From Lachnospiraceae bacterium UBA935 (GTDB lineage Bacteria; Bacillota; Clostridia; Lachnospirales; Lachnospiraceae): DNA of 64,000 nt. The notes beneath the pieces are model-generated. The model was not told the DNA's origin. It searched no databases and worked only from the letters and a program-made list of their open reading frames with translations. The DNA is taken from assembly GCA_002293525.1 (NCBI GenBank), contig DBDJ01000068.1:153664-217663 (forward strand), read 5' to 3'. Shown piece by piece: positions 43,285-52,294 of this stretch (positions within the stretch are counted from its first letter, which is position 1; each line of letters begins with the position of its first letter). Made by a program: the position numbers and the translations under genes.

Positions 43285-43878
43285 ATGAATATTGGAATCC
43301 TTGAAGATACTTTTGAAAATCAGCTTTTTCGGCCTATTGTAGAAAAAACGATAAATGAGTTTATTGCATTTGACAAAAATCTGAAAATAGTCGGTGATGC
43401 AGAACTGATAGCTGCTGAAAAAATAAAGACTAAAGACCGTTTAAATAACCGGATAAGGGACAGATTCTTTTTTTACATAAATCCATTCAACTTATATAAC
43501 CCACAGAGGCGGGAAGGAGTACGAGATCGCCACATAATCGCATCCAGTATTTGTGGTGCAGTACGTGATATTAAACCGATAAATCACGAAGGGAATATAG
43601 ATAGCTCGGTCAACTCTTTGTTGGCGTTTAATATCGGTATTGAAACATTGCGGCAACACATGCTCAAAGACTGGCTCACCAGCAAAGATGTAACAGCAGA
43701 AAGGGATGGACTGAAAAAAGATTTTATGATAAAAATGCCTGATATATATGACTACGTTGCAATACCTTTTTTTGACCAAGTCATTGGCGACTTGCATCAT
43801 CAGGAAAAATATGACGTGTCTGGATATGCAAGATTATTTTGTAAAATTGAAATGTATAATAAACAAATAAACATTTAA
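43285..43878 (+). CDS. Unknown AT-rich protein (197 aa)
   Basis: A 197-residue protein I do not recognise. AGAGGGGA stands directly before the ATG. It contains basic motifs (RLNNRIRDRFFFYINPFNLY; QRREGVRDRHIIASSI) and no TM segment or signal peptide. Codon use is more AT-rich than dnaE or metK around it, with many ATA and AGA codons, which suggests transfer. It sits in its own promoter-to-terminator unit with the 50-residue gene upstream. A toxin-antitoxin or phage-related role is possible, but nothing in the sequence proves either. Confidence 0.7.
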   Translation: MNIGILEDTFENQLFRPIVEKTINEFIAFDKNLKIVGDAELIAAEKIKTKDRLNNRIRDRFFFYINPFNLYNPQRREGVRDRHIIASSICGAVRDIKPINHEGNIDSSVNSLLAFNIGIETLRQHMLKDWLTSKDVTAERDGLKKDFMIKMPDIYDYVAIPFFDQVIGDLHHQEKYDVSGYARLFCKIEMYNKQINI

Positions 43879-43885
43879 TATCTTA

Positions 43886-43912
43886 GAGGGTCAGAGGAAC
43901 GGCCCTCATTTT
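43886..43912 (+). terminator. Terminator of the orphan two-gene unit
   Basis: GAGGGTC / GGCCCTC (one G-U pair) with an 8-nt loop, then ATTTTTG. Confidence 0.8.
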
Positions 43913-43959
43913 TGTGTTAAAAAGATAAGTCTGTAAGCTGCCACGGCAGGCTCTTCATC

Positions 43960-43988
43960 GTTGCTTTGGCTTGGTGACTATGATATAA
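43960..43988 (+). promoter_or_regulatory. Probable promoter of dnaE
   Basis: TTGCTT, a 17-bp spacer and a perfect TATAAT, 105 bp before the dnaE start codon. Confidence 0.6.
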
Positions 43989-44092
43989 TGTATCGATGAA
44001 ATTAAGCAGAGAATCGACATCTGAATGAATTAAATGAGCATTGAAAGCATAGAAGCGGTTCCGGGAAGCATTTTGATAGTAAGGAGAATCCC

Positions 44093-47000
44093 ATGGCCTT
44101 CGCACACCTTCACGTACATACAGAATACAGCCTGCTCGACGGTTCCAACAAAATCAAAGAATATGTGAAACGGGTAAAAGAACTGGGAATGGACAGCGCT
44201 GCCATCACAGATCACGGCGTGATGCACGGTGTCATTGATTTTTATAAGGAAGCTAAAGCCCAGGGAATCAAACCGATCTTAGGCTGCGAAGTCTACGTAG
44301 CCCCCAACTCCCGCCACGACAAAGAACTGTCCGGCGGCGAGGACCGCTATTACCATCTGGTCCTGCTGGCCGAAACCAATACCGGTTATGCCAATCTGAT
44401 GAAGATCGTCAGCAAGGGTTTCACCGAAGGCTATTATTACCGCCCCCGCGTCGATATGGAAGTGCTGCGGGAATATCATGAGGGCATCATTGCCCTGTCG
44501 GCCTGTCTTGCCGGAGAAGTCCAGCGTTATATCCAAAAAAACCTGATCGATGCCGCAGAAAAAGCGGCGCTTAAGTATCTTGACTGTTTCGGCGAAGGGA
44601 ATTATTTTCTGGAACTCCAGGATCACGGCATGCCTGAGCAAAGAATCGTCAACACCGCTTTGCAGACGATGAGCAAAAAGCTGGACATTCCTTTGGTGGC
44701 CACCAATGATGTCCATTACACCTATCGGGAAGATGAGAGTGCTCATGACATCCTGCTGTGCATCCAGACAGGTAAGAAGCTGGAAGATGAAGACCGGATG
44801 CGCTACGAAGGCGGCCAGTTCTATGTAAAGAGCGAAGCGGAAATGAAAGGGTTGTTTCCCTACGCCTGGGAAGCCGTGGAAAATACCCAGCGGATTGCCG
44901 ACCGCTGCCAGGTGGAGATTGAGTTTGGCGTAACCAGGCTCCCCAGTTACGAGGTACCGGAAGGCTATGATGCCCCGTCCTATTTAGAAGAACTGTGTTT
45001 TACCGGGCTGCGCAAGCGTTACGGCGAGGATATCGACGCGCCTGCCGGCGATACGGGGCTTTCGTTGCGGGAACGTCTGGAGTTTGAGCTGGATGTCATC
45101 CGCTCGATGGGGTTCGTGGATTATTTCTTGATCGTCTGGGATTTTATCAAATATGCCAAGGAGAATGATATTATCGTCGGCCCGGGCCGGGGTTCGGCGG
45201 CCGGGAGCATCGTATCCTATTGCCTGGATATTACCAATATTGATCCGATTCGCTACAATCTGCTGTTTGAGCGGTTCCTGAACCCGGAACGGATCTCGAT
45301 GCCGGATATCGACATTGACTTCTGCTTTATCCGCAGGGAAGAAGTGATCGACTATGTCAGCCGGAAATACGGGGCCGACCGGGTGGTACAGATCGCCACC
45401 TTCGGCACAATGGCGGCCAAGGGGGTCATCCGTGACGTGGGCAGGGTCATGGACCTGCCTTATGCCTATGTGGATTCCATCGCCAAGATGGTTCCCAACG
45501 AATTGAATATTACCCTGGAGCGGGCTTTGGAAATCAACCCGGAGTTCCGCAAATTATATGAGAGCGACGAACAGGTAAAGCATCTGATTACCATGTGCCG
45601 GCGGCTGGAAGGCCTGCCCCGGCATACCTCCACCCATGCCGCCGGGGTGGTCATCTGCAGTCGGCCGGCGGATGAGTTCGTTCCGCTTTCCCGCGGCAGT
45701 GAAGGGGCGATTACCACGCAGTTCCCCATGACTACGATTGAAGAACTGGGCCTGCTGAAAATGGACTTTCTGGGCCTGCGGACACTTACGGTGCTGCAGA
45801 ACGCCGTGCAGATGATCGCCAAAAGTACCGGGAAAAACCTGGATATCGATGCCATAGATTTTGATGACAAGGCCGTATTTGCTGCCATCGGCAGCGGACG
45901 GACAGAAGGGGTTTTTCAGTTGGAAAGCAGCGGCATGAAAAGCTTTATGAAGGAACTGAAGCCCGAGAACCTGGAGGATGTCATCGCCGGGATTTCCCTG
46001 TACCGGCCCGGCCCGATGGATTTTATCCCCAAATATGTCCGCGGCAAAAACAGCCATCAGGCGATTACTTATGCCTGCCCGCAGCTGGAGCCGATACTCA
46101 AGCCCACTTACGGCTGCATCGTCTATCAGGAACAGGTCATGCAGATCGTGCGTGATCTGGGCGGCTATACGTTAGGGCGCAGCGATCTGGTCCGCCGCGC
46201 CATGAGCAAGAAGAAGCAGGCGGTGATGGAAAAAGAACGCGCCAATTTTGTCTACGGCAATCCGGAGGAAGACGTGCCCGGCTGTATTGCCAAGGGGATT
46301 GAGGAGGCGGTGGCGGTTCGCATCTACGACAACATGATGGACTTTGCCAAATATGCTTTTAACAAGTCCCATGCGGCCTGCTATGCCGTGGTTTCTTATC
46401 AGACCGCTTATCTGAAACATTATTATCCGGTCGAGTTTATGGCGGCACTGATGACTTCTGTCATCGACCATCCGGGGAAAGTGGCGGAATATATCATGAC
46501 CTGCCGGAATATGGGGATTTCCATCCTGCCGCCGGACGTGAATGAAGGCGAAGGCGGATTTTCTGTCAACAGATCGTCGATCCGCTATGCCCTGACGGCC
46601 ATCAAAAATGTCGGCCATCCGGTGATCAGGAGCCTGGTGGAGGAGCGAGGTGCCAGAGGGCCGTTTACCAACCTGAAAGATTTTATCAGCCGCATGGCGG
46701 AACGGGACATGAATAAGAAAGCGATTGAAAACTTTATCAAGGCCGGGGCCTTTGACAGCCTGCCGGGAACCCGCAAGCAGTTTATGAGCGCCTATGTGCA
46801 GATCGCCGACCATATCCAGCGCGATAAAAAGAGCAATATGGCCGGCCAGCTGAGCCTGTTTGACATCGCTGCGGAGGATCAGAAACAGGATTTTGAGGTA
46901 AAACTGCCCGATGTGGGCGAATACAGCCAAGAAATGCAGCTGGCTTTTGAAAAGGAAGTGCTGGGTGTCTATGTCAGCGGCCATCCGCTGGAAGCATACG

Positions 47001-47578
47001 AAGACATGTGGCGCAGCTGCATCACCAATAAAACGGCGGATTTTTATCTGGATGAAGAAAGCGGCGGGACGGCGGTCCGGGACAGTCAGACGGCAGTGAT
47101 CGGCGGCATTATTGCCGACAAGAAAATCAAATACACCAGAAATGACAAGATCATGGCCTTTTTACAGGTGGAAGACCTCGTCGGGGCGGTAGAGGTGATT
47201 GTTTTTCCCAAGGATTACGAGAGAAACAGCAATGCCCTTGCTGAGGACAACAAAATCTTTGTCAAAGGCCGGGTATCGCTGGAAGAAGACAAGGACGGCA
47301 AACTGATCTGCGAGAGAATCGTTGCGTTTGACGAGGTGCCCCGGAAGCTGTGGATCAAATTTCCCGACATGGCATCCTATCAAAAACAAAATGAGCAGCT
47401 ATTGTCGCTGCTGGCCTTTTCCGACGGCAACGACAGTGTAATCATCTATGTCGAAGAAGGAAAAGCGATCAAAAGGCTTCCGCCCGGCAAAAACGTGTGT
47501 GCGGACAAGGAATTGCTGGCCTCACTGTCAGCTCATTTCGGGAAAGACAATATAAAAGTTGTCTGGGACTTCAAATAA
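44093..47578 (+). CDS. dnaE: DNA polymerase III alpha subunit DnaE
   Basis: A 1161-residue replicative-type C-family polymerase. The N-terminal PHP domain begins FAHLHVHTEYSLLDGSNKI, with ITDHG and later metal-binding residues. The palm catalytic aspartates are in PDIDIDFC, and the fingers contain GPGRGSAAGSIVSYCL and STHAAGVVICS. A tandem helix-hairpin-helix and an OB-fold (AVIGGIIADKKI...) form the C-terminal part. It is DnaE-type rather than PolC-type, lacking an internal exonuclease. AAGGAG lies 8 bp upstream. The last codons are duplicated twice more after the stop. Confidence 0.97.
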   Translation: MAFAHLHVHTEYSLLDGSNKIKEYVKRVKELGMDSAAITDHGVMHGVIDFYKEAKAQGIKPILGCEVYVAPNSRHDKELSGGEDRYYHLVLLAETNTGYANLMKIVSKGFTEGYYYRPRVDMEVLREYHEGIIALSACLAGEVQRYIQKNLIDAAEKAALKYLDCFGEGNYFLELQDHGMPEQRIVNTALQTMSKKLDIPLVATNDVHYTYREDESAHDILLCIQTGKKLEDEDRMRYEGGQFYVKSEAEMKGLFPYAWEAVENTQRIADRCQVEIEFGVTRLPSYEVPEGYDAPSYLEELCFTGLRKRYGEDIDAPAGDTGLSLRERLEFELDVIRSMGFVDYFLIVWDFIKYAKENDIIVGPGRGSAAGSIVSYCLDITNIDPIRYNLLFERFLNPERISMPDIDIDFCFIRREEVIDYVSRKYGADRVVQIATFGTMAAKGVIRDVGRVMDLPYAYVDSIAKMVPNELNITLERALEINPEFRKLYESDEQVKHLITMCRRLEGLPRHTSTHAAGVVICSRPADEFVPLSRGSEGAITTQFPMTTIEELGLLKMDFLGLRTLTVLQNAVQMIAKSTGKNLDIDAIDFDDKAVFAAIGSGRTEGVFQLESSGMKSFMKELKPENLEDVIAGISLYRPGPMDFIPKYVRGKNSHQAITYACPQLEPILKPTYGCIVYQEQVMQIVRDLGGYTLGRSDLVRRAMSKKKQAVMEKERANFVYGNPEEDVPGCIAKGIEEAVAVRIYDNMMDFAKYAFNKSHAACYAVVSYQTAYLKHYYPVEFMAALMTSVIDHPGKVAEYIMTCRNMGISILPPDVNEGEGGFSVNRSSIRYALTAIKNVGHPVIRSLVEERGARGPFTNLKDFISRMAERDMNKKAIENFIKAGAFDSLPGTRKQFMSAYVQIADHIQRDKKSNMAGQLSLFDIAAEDQKQDFEVKLPDVGEYSQEMQLAFEKEVLGVYVSGHPLEAYEDMWRSCITNKTADFYLDEESGGTAVRDSQTAVIGGIIADKKIKYTRNDKIMAFLQVEDLVGAVEVIVFPKDYERNSNALAEDNKIFVKGRVSLEEDKDGKLICERIVAFDEVPRKLWIKFPDMASYQKQNEQLLSLLAFSDGNDSVIIYVEEGKAIKRLPPGKNVCADKELLASLSAHFGKDNIKVVWDFK

Positions 47579-47620
47579 AAGTTGTCTGGGATTTCAAATA
47601 AAAGTTGTCTGGGATTTCAA
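47552..47620 (+). repeat. Three 23-bp tandem copies of the dnaE 3' end
   Basis: Unit ATAAAAGTTGTCTGGGA-[C/T]TTCAA at 47552, 47575 and 47598, exact 23-bp period with one base difference. The first copy and the start of the second contain the final dnaE codons and the TAA. Confidence 0.95.
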
Positions 47621-47741
47621 AAAGGATTGAAAAACTGATAAAAATGAACTAAAATGAATGGTACATGACCAAAAGGATATTATCGATTAATCATAACAGT
47701 TCAGTAGGCAGTATTTCGTAATTACTTAATGACCTTCTGAC

Positions 47742-47789
47742 AATTATGAACAACCATAATTATGAACAACCATAATTATGATTAACCAT
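47742..47789 (+). repeat. Three 16-bp tandem units upstream of pfkA
   Basis: AATTATGAACAACCAT at 47742 and 47758, and AATTATGATTAACCAT at 47774, just before the pfkA ribosome site. Confidence 0.9.
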
Positions 47790-47806
47790 AGAAAGCAGGA
47801 GTAAAC

Positions 47807-48781
47807 ATGGCTAATGCAATCAAAAAGATCGGTGTACTGACCAGTGGCGGCGACGCACCGGGCATGAATGCGGCGATCCGTGCGGTTGCCAGGAAAGCAA
47901 TCGTCAGCGGCATCAAAGTAATGGGTATTAAAAAAGGGTTTCAGGGTCTCTTAAATGAAGAAATATTTGAAATGGAAAGAAATCATGTCTCGGAAATCAT
48001 TCAGCGGGGCGGTACCGTGCTGGGAACGGCCCGGAGCTCGGAGTTCCGCGAGCTGGAAGGCCAGATAAGAGCCGCTGAAATCTGCCGTAAGCAGGGGATT
48101 GACGCCCTCGTGATTATCGGCGGCGACGGCTCCTACCGCGGCGCCCTGGATCTGTCGAAACAAGGCATCAATACCATCGGGATTCCCGGAACGATCGACC
48201 TGGACATTGCCTGTAGCGAATATACGATCGGCTTTGACACGGCGGTCAATACCGCGATGCAGGCCATTGACAAGGTCCGCGACACCTCTTCCTCCCATGA
48301 ACGATGCAGCATCATCGAGGTTATGGGGAGGAATGCCGGCTATATTGCTTTATGGTGCGGTATCGCCAACGGTGCCGAAGACATCCTGATCCCCGGAAAA
48401 TATAACTATAACGAGCAAGTCATTATAGACAATATCATCAGCAACCGCAAAAAAGGCAAGACCCATCATATTATCATCAATGCCGAAGGAATCGGCCACT
48501 CCACCTCCATGGCCAGAAGGATCGAGGCGGCTACCGGCATGGAAACCCGGGCGACGATCCTGGGCTATATGCAGCGAGGCGGCAGCCCCACCTGTAAGGA
48601 CCGCTATTATGCTTCCATTATGGGCGCGTATGCGACGGACATACTCTGTCAGGGCAAGCAAAACCGCGTCGTGGGTTATCAGCGCGGAGAGTTTGTGGAT
48701 TTTGACATTGCCGAAGCACTTTCCATGCAGAAAGAGGTCAACAGTTACCAGTTTGAAGTCAGCAGGCTGTTGTCCCAATGA
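47807..48781 (+). CDS. pfkA: ATP-dependent 6-phosphofructokinase
   Basis: PfkA phosphorylates fructose-6-phosphate to the 1,6-bisphosphate, the committed glycolytic step. The 324 residues have the ATP site GVLTSGGDAPGMNAAIR, IIGGDGSYRGA (the Gly of ATP-type enzymes after GGD), the catalytic segment PGTIDLDI and IIEVMGRNAGYIAL. In the textbook enzyme the segment is PGTIDNDI; here Leu replaces the Asn next to the catalytic Asp. The ATG is 7 bp after GCAGGAG. It overlaps the next gene by 4 bp. Confidence 0.95.
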   Translation: MANAIKKIGVLTSGGDAPGMNAAIRAVARKAIVSGIKVMGIKKGFQGLLNEEIFEMERNHVSEIIQRGGTVLGTARSSEFRELEGQIRAAEICRKQGIDALVIIGGDGSYRGALDLSKQGINTIGIPGTIDLDIACSEYTIGFDTAVNTAMQAIDKVRDTSSSHERCSIIEVMGRNAGYIALWCGIANGAEDILIPGKYNYNEQVIIDNIISNRKKGKTHHIIINAEGIGHSTSMARRIEAATGMETRATILGYMQRGGSPTCKDRYYASIMGAYATDILCQGKQNRVVGYQRGEFVDFDIAEALSMQKEVNSYQFEVSRLLSQ

Positions 48782-49575
48782 TTACCAGTGCGACTAACCC
48801 CCGAATAAAAAACCTTGTCCAGCTTCAGGAAAAGGCCCGCGCCCGGAACCAGCAGGCAGTCTTTATCATCGAAGGCAGCCGGATGTTTATCGAAGCGCCC
48901 GTAGATATGATCGAGGAAATCTATATCAGCGAGGATTATCTGGTCAAACACCGGCAGCACGAAGCGCAGGACAAGCTAACTTCCTTAAAATATGAAACCG
49001 TAAGCAACGAAGTATTCCGCAAAATCTCCGATACCAAGACGCCACAGGGGATCCTTTGTGTAATAAAACAGTATCACCGCGAGCTTTCCGGTTTTTTGGA
49101 TAACACCCACAAGAAACCGCCGCTTTATATCATCCTTGAGGACATCCGCGATCCCGGCAATCTGGGAACCATATTCCGTACCGGCGAAGGTGCCGGCGTG
49201 GACGGCATCTTTATGGGAAGCGGCTGCGTGGATATCTACAACCCCAAAACGGTCCGATCCACCATGGGTTCGATTTTCCGGGTGCCGTTCCTGACAGATA
49301 CCGATATTCCCGATCTGATCCCCAAATTGCAAGATGCGGGCATCCAGATATTTGCCGCTCAGCTGGAAGGTGCCGTCAATTATGATAACGAGAGCTATAT
49401 TTACGGCACCTCCTTCCTGATCGGCAATGAAGCAAGCGGACTGCGGCCGGAAACAGCAGAAAAAGCCGATGCAAAAATCCGCATTCCCATGGAAGGGAAA
49501 GTAGAATCCCTGAATGCCGCAACAGCAGCAACTGTGTTGATGTATGAAGCCTACCGGCAGCGGCGGCAGTACTGA
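48778..49575 (+). CDS. SpoU/TrmH-family RNA 2'-O-methyltransferase
   Basis: A 265-residue SPOUT methyltransferase that would methylate a ribose 2'-OH in rRNA or tRNA with SAM. The N-terminal RNA-binding subdomain starts MITSATNPRIKNLVQLQ. Motif 1 is LEDIRDPGNLGTIFRTGEG, motif 2 SFLIGNEASGL, motif 3 RIPMEGKVESLNAATAATV. These are the three SpoU motifs; the exact target (RlmB/TsnR-like) is not determined. ATG overlaps the pfkA stop (ATGA). Its last 11 codons and stop are part of a 35-bp tandem duplication. Confidence 0.92.
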   Translation: MITSATNPRIKNLVQLQEKARARNQQAVFIIEGSRMFIEAPVDMIEEIYISEDYLVKHRQHEAQDKLTSLKYETVSNEVFRKISDTKTPQGILCVIKQYHRELSGFLDNTHKKPPLYIILEDIRDPGNLGTIFRTGEGAGVDGIFMGSGCVDIYNPKTVRSTMGSIFRVPFLTDTDIPDLIPKLQDAGIQIFAAQLEGAVNYDNESYIYGTSFLIGNEASGLRPETAEKADAKIRIPMEGKVESLNAATAATVLMYEAYRQRRQY

Positions 49576-49620
49576 TGTAAAAGGCCTACCGGCAGCGGCG
49601 GCAGTACTGATGTATGAGGT
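49538..49620 (+). repeat. 35-bp tandem duplication over the methyltransferase stop codon
   Basis: TGATGTA...GCAGTAC occurs at 49538-49572 and 49573-49607, with a third start (TGATGTATGAGG) at 49608. The first copy is coding, the second begins with the stop codon region. Only a few bases differ between copies. Confidence 0.95.
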
Positions 49621-49697
49621 ATACAAGTGAGGCGATACTGATAAAAGAATCAGCAATCAGGCATATCAAACGGTACTTAGAATAAGCGGAGGGCAAT

Positions 49698-50492
49698 ATG
49701 AAAGTCGGTTTTATAGGATTGGGAAATATGGGAAGTGCTATGATAGGCGGCATGCTTTCCCAACATATCATCAATAAGAAAGATATTTTAGGTGCTGACA
49801 GCTTCCCGCCGGCGTTGGAGAAAGCGGCAAAGCATTTTGACATTCAGACGGTTTCCGATAATCATGCCGTAGCCGCCTTTGCCGATTATTTGATCCTGGC
49901 AGTGAAGCCGCAAACGGCAGAACAAATTATAAAAGAAATCCGTGATAATATTTCCCCTGCTAAAGTAATTATCAGCATAATTGCCGGAAAATCAACTGAA
50001 TGGCTAACAGAACAATTTGCCAAACCGGTAAAACTGGTTCGTGTGATGCCCAATACCCCGGCCCTGGTAGGTGAGGCAATCAGCGGTGTCTGCCGCAATG
50101 AACTTGTTACCCCAGAGGAAATGGAACAATGTATCCGCATCCTGCAGAGTTTTGGAAAAGCTGAAGAAGTACCGGAACATCTTATGGATGCAGTAGTAGG
50201 GGTCAGCGGCAGTGCGCCGGCATATGTTTACATGTTCATCGAAGCCCTTGCCGACGGAGCCGTAGCAGCCGGAATGCCCAGAAACCAGGCTTACCGCTTT
50301 GCGGCACAGGCAGTATATGGAAGCGCCAAAATGGTCCTGGAAACAGGAGAACACCCCGGCGTGCTGAAGGATCAGGTCTGCTCTCCCGGCGGAACCACCA
50401 TCGAAGCAGTTAAAGTCCTGGAAGACAGGGGACTGCGAGGCACAGTACTAGCCGCCGTGGAAGCCAGCGTCAGGAAATCGAAAGACCTATAA
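49698..50492 (+). CDS. proC: Pyrroline-5-carboxylate reductase
   Basis: ProC reduces pyrroline-5-carboxylate to proline with NAD(P)H, the last step of proline synthesis. The 264 residues show the Rossmann KVGFIGLGNMGSAMIGG, LAVKPQ, RVMPNTPALVGEA, and the C-terminal GVSGSAPAYVYMFIEALADG and SPGGTTIEAVKVLE signatures. GCGGAGGG lies 8 bp before the ATG. The 3' end is duplicated downstream. Confidence 0.97.
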   Translation: MKVGFIGLGNMGSAMIGGMLSQHIINKKDILGADSFPPALEKAAKHFDIQTVSDNHAVAAFADYLILAVKPQTAEQIIKEIRDNISPAKVIISIIAGKSTEWLTEQFAKPVKLVRVMPNTPALVGEAISGVCRNELVTPEEMEQCIRILQSFGKAEEVPEHLMDAVVGVSGSAPAYVYMFIEALADGAVAAGMPRNQAYRFAAQAVYGSAKMVLETGEHPGVLKDQVCSPGGTTIEAVKVLEDRGLRGTVLAAVEASVRKSKDL

Positions 50493-50524
50493 ATTGAAAG
50501 ATCTATAAAATCGAAAGACCTATA
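50475..50524 (+). repeat. Three 16-17 bp tandem copies of the proC 3' end
   Basis: AAATCGAAAGACCTATA (50475), AAATTGAAAGATCTATA (50491) and AAATCGAAAGACCTATA (50508). The first contains the final proC codons and the stop. Confidence 0.93.
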
Positions 50525-50601
50525 AATCGTGTCTATTATTACTAAGAATTAACATGAGTTAACATAAATTTAATAAATTAACATAAATATGAATAAACAT
50601 G

Positions 50602-50642
50602 AAAAAGGCAGCCGTCCGAACCAGGGAAAAGGCGGCTTTTTT
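50602..50642 (+). terminator. Terminator after proC
   Basis: A-rich entry, imperfect GC-rich stem (AGCCG / CGGCT and inner pairs) and TTTTTTC tail. Confidence 0.65.
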
Positions 50643-50784
50643 CATTTAACATCAATTCTTATATAGTTCCTATCGAAAACGTCCCGCCCTCCGGTTCCCG
50701 AGCCCCCCGCCCTCGTCCTCGCCCCATGCTTCCGTGAATAGTACCAAAAGTATTCGTGCAATTCACTATTTTTTAGAAAATATG

Positions 50785-50813
50785 TTGACATTGAAACCAA
50801 TATTTGGTATATT
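50785..50813 (+). promoter_or_regulatory. Sigma-A promoter of the SleB-like gene
   Basis: TTGACA, a 17-bp spacer and TATATT, 122 bp before the start codon, leaving a long leader. Confidence 0.8.
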
Positions 50814-50935
50814 AGGCTTACTCTCTGTAATAATTTTGTAATAAATATGTATTATATTGCGTAATATTTAATAACCAACGGACCGATATAATCAGCAAGA
50901 GCTGGTTGCGGCCAGTTAAGGAGATGGAGGAGATC

Positions 50936-52015
50936 ATGTTGAAAAATAGGCTGATTGCCACAATGCTTTCTCTGATTGTCGGCTTGAGTTGTCTGTTATC
51001 ACAGAATGTTGTCGCCTATGCCATAGAAAGCGCAGAAGAATCCTTAATCAGCTCGGGAATCGCCCCCATCTTGGATCCCAGTGTCAATAAAGAGATCAAG
51101 ATGGAAGTGGAAGAGAAAGAAGAGCTGAATATCGACCAGAAGTTTGAGAAGGAACAGCAGCGGATCGGTGAAGAGCTTGCTATGGCTGATGTGCAGAAGG
51201 CTCTGAACGTCCGTGCAGAAGCAGATGAGAATTCGGAAAAGGTAGGACTTCTATATAAAGACTGCGGCGGAACGATTCTGGAACGGCAAGGAGATTGGAT
51301 CAAAATCAAATCAGGAGACGTTGTCGGCTGGGCAAACGAGGAGTACCTGCTGACGGGTGAAGAAGCACAGGCCATGGCAGATGATGTGGGGAACTGGGTG
51401 GCATCCATCGAAACGGACGTTGTTCGGGTACGGCAGGAACCCAGCATGGAAGCGGAAGTGTGGGGCTATATTGCCCGGGATGAAGGCCTGGAAATCGTCG
51501 AAGTGATGAATGACGACTGGATCAGTGTCGAATTTGAAGATAAAGTGGGTTATGTTTATACCGACTGCATCAATGTAAGATACCACATAGACGAAGGGGA
51601 GACCATGGCAGTGATCCGTGCCAGGGAAGAAGCCGAGGCGGAGCGTAAACGGCTGCAGAACAGGGGCCGGGTGGATGCATCCGCAGACGAAACCAGACTG
51701 CTGGGGGCACTGATATACTGTGAATCGGGCAACCAGTCCTATGAAGGCATGCTCGGTGTCGGCGCAGTAGTCATGAACCGCGTGAAAAGCGAAGCTTATC
51801 CAAATACAATCCATGGAGTTATCTATGCATCGGGACAGTTCACCCCGGCCATGAGCGGAAAGGTCGCCCGGGCTTATGAAGGAAATGTACCGGAAGCATG
51901 TCTGCAGGCTGCAGCAGCTGCGATTGCCGGAGAGACTACGGTAGGCGGAGCGACTCATTTCAGGAGAGCCGGCATGCGAGAAGGCTATGTTCTCGGAGAT
52001 CACGTCTTCTGGTAA
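50936..52015 (+). CDS. Secreted cell-wall hydrolase: two SH3b domains and a SleB-type hydrolase domain
   Basis: A 359-residue exported protein. Signal peptide about 1-30 (MLKNRLIATMLSLIVGLSCL). A charged linker precedes two SH3b domains (about 85-140, LNVRAEADENSEKVG, and 155-215, VVRVRQEPSMEAEVWGYI), which usually bind peptidoglycan. A coiled linker leads to the C-terminal SleB/hydrolase_2 domain (about 245-359): ETRLLGALIYCESGNQSYEG, with the catalytic Glu, then AVVMNRV and a C-terminal GATHFRR. SleB is a lytic transglycosylase active in spore germination. The frame opens at 50906 (TTG), but ATG 50936 has GGAGG 5 bp upstream. Confidence 0.93.
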   Translation: MLKNRLIATMLSLIVGLSCLLSQNVVAYAIESAEESLISSGIAPILDPSVNKEIKMEVEEKEELNIDQKFEKEQQRIGEELAMADVQKALNVRAEADENSEKVGLLYKDCGGTILERQGDWIKIKSGDVVGWANEEYLLTGEEAQAMADDVGNWVASIETDVVRVRQEPSMEAEVWGYIARDEGLEIVEVMNDDWISVEFEDKVGYVYTDCINVRYHIDEGETMAVIRAREEAEAERKRLQNRGRVDASADETRLLGALIYCESGNQSYEGMLGVGAVVMNRVKSEAYPNTIHGVIYASGQFTPAMSGKVARAYEGNVPEACLQAAAAAIAGETTVGGATHFRRAGMREGYVLGDHVFW

Positions 52016-52118
52016 TGCGAATAGATACGATAAGATATAATTGCCACTTTTTATCTACGCAAAAGGCACACAAAAAGCTTACAAAAAATCTTTTTGCAAA
52101 ATGTAAAGCAAATCAGCA

Positions 52119-52192
52119 GGAAGAACGCTCCGCGTTCTTCCGAACGTAATTAGAATATCTTAGACGGCGTACTCTGCCGTCTTAGATATTCT
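52119..52192. repeat. Two adjacent inverted repeats
   Basis: GGAAGAACGC / GCGTTCTTCC (52119-52141, loop TCC), then a 17-bp stem AGAATATCTTAGACGGC / GCCGTCTTAGATATTCT with one mismatch (52152-52192), flanked by ACGTAA / TTACGT. The first is probably the terminator of the upstream gene; the second may be a mobile or regulatory element. Confidence 0.8.
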
Positions 52193-52294
52193 TTACGTTA
52201 TTTTATTTGAATAATGATGACAAATGTAGTAGAATAGAAAAGAACAGGCGTTTACAGATACATATTAAGAACGCAGAAAGGAGGCCATATAAAT

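Larger units (their letters stand above)
50493..50935. other. Intergenic region after proC
   Basis: 443 bp. It holds the last tandem copies of the proC tail, an AT-rich stretch with repeated TTAACAT (50540-50590), a terminator (about 50602-50642), an unusual C-rich stretch (50682-50727), and a perfect-spacing promoter (50785-50813) for the next gene. Confidence 0.7.

Noticed and set aside
43917..44105. 62-codon minus-strand frame upstream of dnaE
   Set aside because: It covers the probable dnaE promoter and start, has no ribosome site and no recognisable content.
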